Source of the DNA: Erpobdella octoculata
Taxonomy: Eukaryota > Annelida > Clitellata > Hirudinida > Erpobdellidae
Assembly (NCBI GenBank): GCA_963978895.1
Contig: OZ022238.1
Location: 43,271,846 to 43,335,845 of the forward strand
Length of the DNA: 64,000 nucleotides
Direction: 5' to 3'
In this document: positions 60,875 to 64,000 of the stretch, in pieces
Layout: every line of letters starts with the position of its first letter
How positions within the stretch are numbered: position 1 is the first letter of the stretch
Program-made: the position numbers and the translations under genes
Notes under the pieces: model-generated
The model's database searches: none
Told to the model about the DNA's origin: nothing
Seen by the model: only the letters and a program-made list of their open reading frames with translations

Positions 60875-62540
60875 TCTATATATATAAAAGAACATGTCCT
60901 GACTGACTGACTGACTGACTGACTGACTGACTGACTGACTGACTGACTGACTGACTGACTGACTGACTGACTGACTGACAGATGACTGACTGATAATCAA
61001 CGCCGAGCTCAAACGCCTCATCCTAGGAACGTGAAATTTGGAACTTATATTACTTTTATAGCGTAAACATCCGCTAAGAAAGGATTTTTGAAAATTTTGC
61101 TCCTGAGGGGACAAAACTGGAAAACAAACTTTTTTCTAAAACAATGTATATCTCGAAAACCAAAAATGAGAAGATATTGAAATTTTGTATAGAGATTTTT
61201 TTTGAAAAATAAAAAGATACGTGTTTCACTATTTTTTGAAAATTCGGTTTCCCGAACCTCAAATGTGGGTTGGAAAATTGGGTTATTTGGTTTTTAAAGT
61301 AGCTTCTACTCAAAAACTGTTAATGCTACAGGAGTAAAAATTAGTATTTAGTTTCTACTCCAAAAATAATGAAATACGTGTTTTAGCATTTTTCGAAAAT
61401 TTGATTTCCAGGACTTCAAATGTGGGGTGGAAAATAGAGTTATTTGTTTTTTAAAGTAACTGCTACTCAAAAACTGTAAATACCACAGATTTAAAAATTA
61501 GTATTTAGTTTCTATTCTAAAAATAAAGATATACGTGTTTCACCATTTTTTTTATAAATTTGGTTTCCAGGACCTTAAATTTGGGCTGGACAATAGGATT
61601 ACTTAGTTTTTAAAGTAACTGATACTCAAAAACTGTTAATGCTACAAAAGTAAAAATTAGTATTTAGTTTCTACTCTAAAAATAATGATATAAGTGTTTC
61701 ACTATTTTTTGAAAATTTGGTTTTCAGGACCTCAAATGTGGGGTGGAAAATTGGGTTACTTGGTGTTTAAAGTAACTGCTACTCAAAAACTGTAAATGCT
61801 ACAAAAGTAAAAATTAGTATTTAGTTTCTACTCTAAAAATAAGGATATATGAAATTTTGGTTTTCATGATCTCAAATGTGGGGTGGAAAAAGGTTTCTTT
61901 GGTTTTTAAAGTAACTGCTACTCAAAAACTGTGAATGCTACAGATGTCAAAATTAGTATTTAGTATTTACTCAAAAAATAATGATATAAGTATTTCAACA
62001 TTTTTTAAAAATTTGGTTTCCAGGACCTCAAATGTGGGGTGGAAATAAGGGTTATTTGATTTCAAAATAACTGCTACTCAAAAACTGTAAGTGCAACAAA
62101 TGTAAAAATTAGTATTTTGAAGTTTTGTGCCGGTTAAAAGTAGCTAAGTCCAGTTTATCACCGGTTGGGCCAAGCCGTTGTTTTAGAGTCTTCACACGGG
62201 CCAGGCCAAACCTTAAATCAAAGTGGGACGGGCCGAGGTTTTTCACCAAGTATATAGATATTTTAGTGATTTTAGGGTCTTCAGTTGGGCAGGGCCAAAC
62301 CTGAAGTCAAGGTGGGACGGGCCGAAGTTTTTCATCAAGTATATAGAACTTCTAGGCCTGTAAGAATGGGCCGGGCCTAATTCAAACGGGCTGTTCCGGG
62401 CCAGGAGTTTCGGTTTTTAAAACGGGCTGGGCTAAGTTGTCGACGGGCCGAGCCGAGACCTAAACAATTGATCTCTACTATGGATGCACGGTTCAAACTC
62501 TCTAATTTCATGCGAGCGAAGCCGCTACGGGCACTGCTAG
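60875..62540 (+). mobile_element. Nonautonomous Helitron-like element, single copy
   Basis: Starts TCTATATATATAAAAGAAC after A and ends CTGCTAG before T. The layout equals the complete unit at 37914-39696: about 20 GACT units (60901-60980), conserved block, six 157-bp tandem units (TCAAAAACTG markers at 61310, 61467, 61626, 61783, 61922, 62078; one unit shortened to 139), GACGGGCC-rich part and terminal hairpin. No Rep/helicase. It lies exactly inside a (CATA)n array. Confidence 0.77.
61310..62100 (+). repeat. 157-bp tandem array inside second Helitron-like element
   Basis: Six units with spacing 157, 159, 157, 139 and 156. Homologous to 38281-39240. Confidence 0.92.
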
Positions 62541-62711
62541 TACATACATACATACATACATACATACATACATACATACATACATACATACATACATACA
62601 TACATACATACATACATACATACATACATACATACATACATACATACATACATACATACATACATACATACATACATACATACATACATACATACATACA
62701 TACATACATAC
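62541..62711. repeat. (CATA)n microsatellite, right of second Helitron-like element
   Basis: About 42 pure units continuing the array left of the element. Confidence 0.98.
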
Positions 62712-63605
62712 AAAACACACGCATACAAGAAGTGTTGGAGTAGTTGTCACCCACGACGACGATAAAAACTGACAATGACGACTAAAAGCCACAGAAATGA
62801 TGATGGTGATAGTAACTATCGTAATGGAGATGATGATGACGATAATGAGAAGGAGGAGGATGACGACGATGAAGATGGTGATGTTGGCAAAATAGGTGAT
62901 CCGAGCCTGTGACCAATTTGTAGGTCCATCTTTGGATTAATGCATAATTTAAAATGTCTGCGTGGTTGTGGTGGTGATGATGATAGTCACAAAAGCGATG
63001 GAAAACTTTTAACCAATCACCTCTTATGATTGTGAAATTTCTAAAATAATATTTGTAAATTGAAAAATGTTTTTTCCAATGAGATGTATAACTCCTCTTT
63101 TTTATCTTCAAATTGCTCCGAGTGGTCATAATTGTTTAGAAAGTATAAAAAAAAATCAACGTTTCAAATTGTTTTAAAGTGCTTATAAACAGCTTCTTCT
63201 CTCTCTACACGAGCACAAAATTGATTTCGCATTTTCAAATATGAAAAATAATTCCTCCACCATCACTGACCTCGCAGTTGAGGCGGTTGAGACCAAAACT
63301 TCTCGCGGGTTGCAATAAATCAAGCGCTCCTGCAAGCCGCGGAAGACATTTTCTCGATGTTTAAAAGTGGAAGATATTAAAGGCGGCTTCCTTTTAAAAA
63401 TTATAACTTTAAAATATTTGACAGTGAAAAAAAAATCTAGCAAAATGCAGTGATGTTTTATTCAAAGTAATGTTTACATATTAAAATCTCCATTTGTCAG
63501 AGAATGACCACAATTTGCCAAGAATAAAACTTTCTTTCTTTTACAGTGTCATAAAAAGCCGTAAAAGAACACAGAAATGACTAATATTATCACCGAGTCT
63601 GACAT
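62712..63605. other. Unique sequence with GAT-rich run
   Basis: GATGAT/GACGAT-rich 62793-62885; 63180-63370 is balanced unique sequence without recognised coding. No gene called. Confidence 0.5.
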
Positions 63606-63607
63606 TT

Positions 63608-63960
63608 ACACGATAGAGGAAAGTACTATACTTTAGCGGGCAGAACTCAGTAATAGTGGGAAGTATACTAAAGATTAGTAGACAGAACTCAGTACTAGTA
63701 TTAGTAGGTAGTACAAAGAATTAGTATTAGTGGGTAGTACAAAGAATTAGTACTAGTATTAGTTGGTAGTACCAAGAATTAGTGGACAATACTAAGTACT
63801 TCGTACTAGTACTAGTATTAGTGGGTCGTTCAAAGAATTAGTGGTCAATACAAAATAATTAGTACTAGTATTAGCTGGTAGTGAGTAGTACACAGAATGG
63901 GTGGGTAATACTAAATATTATCGAGAAGTACTCAGTATTAATGAACAGTAATAAAAACAA
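63608..63960. repeat. AGTACTAGTATTAGTGGGTAG minisatellite
   Basis: About 12 imperfect units of 20-36 bases with cores AGTATTAGT, GGGTAGTAC and AAGAATTAG. Confidence 0.9.
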
Positions 63961-64000
63961 GTAAACATAACTTAGTATAATTGTTCATTAGCAAATTTAT

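Overview
This is animal (metazoan) nuclear DNA: AT-rich, intron-rich, with long microsatellites, minisatellites and several transposon classes, and one 200-base assembly gap. The genes are animal genes: the 3' part of an N-glycan branching GlcNAc-transferase (MGAT5 type) and a SUEL/rhamnose-lectin domain gene that resembles EVA-1. I infer an invertebrate, perhaps a lophotrochozoan such as an annelid or mollusc, from the mix of copia, CR1/L2-like LINE, tRNA-SINE and Helitron-like repeats. The species cannot be fixed from this sequence.

Layout. 1-6941: eleven exons of MGAT5 on the + strand; earlier exons lie off the left edge. One intron carries a complete tRNA-derived SINE with a target duplication and another carries a decayed LINE remnant. 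6942-13849: intergenic DNA with microsatellites, a possible PIF/Harbinger transposase remnant on the - strand, and two GC-richer unique islands. 13850-14049: gap. 14050-18432: an intact Ty1/copia retrotransposon on the - strand with identical visible LTRs, a 1305-residue polyprotein, a half-tRNA-iMet type primer site and a polypurine tract. 18433-34900: repeat-dominated intergenic DNA with a TIR element, degenerate dispersed repeats and many tandem arrays.

34900-64000: probably the SUEL-domain gene on the + strand. A candidate signal-peptide exon lies at 35374-35446, and one complete eight-cysteine SUEL domain is encoded by two exons at 56467-56575 and 57545-57726. The roughly 21 kb between them holds a composite Helitron-like element, a 5'-truncated LINE sitting inside a 12-bp minisatellite, a 1.29-kb tetranucleotide array and a 22-bp minisatellite with higher-order structure. 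A second Helitron-like copy (60875-62540) lies downstream and splits a (CATA)n array.

Relations. The two genes are unrelated in pathway: MGAT5 acts on glycoproteins in the Golgi, whereas the SUEL protein would be a cell-surface or secreted carbohydrate-binding protein. The most interesting system is among the mobile elements. The SINE in MGAT5 and the LINE at 46676-48070 end in the same 3' tail, including a stem-loop that overlaps the LINE stop codon, which is the signature of a SINE mobilised by a partner LINE. The Helitron-like copies carry 157-bp internal tandem repeats and sit precisely at A/T sites inside microsatellites.
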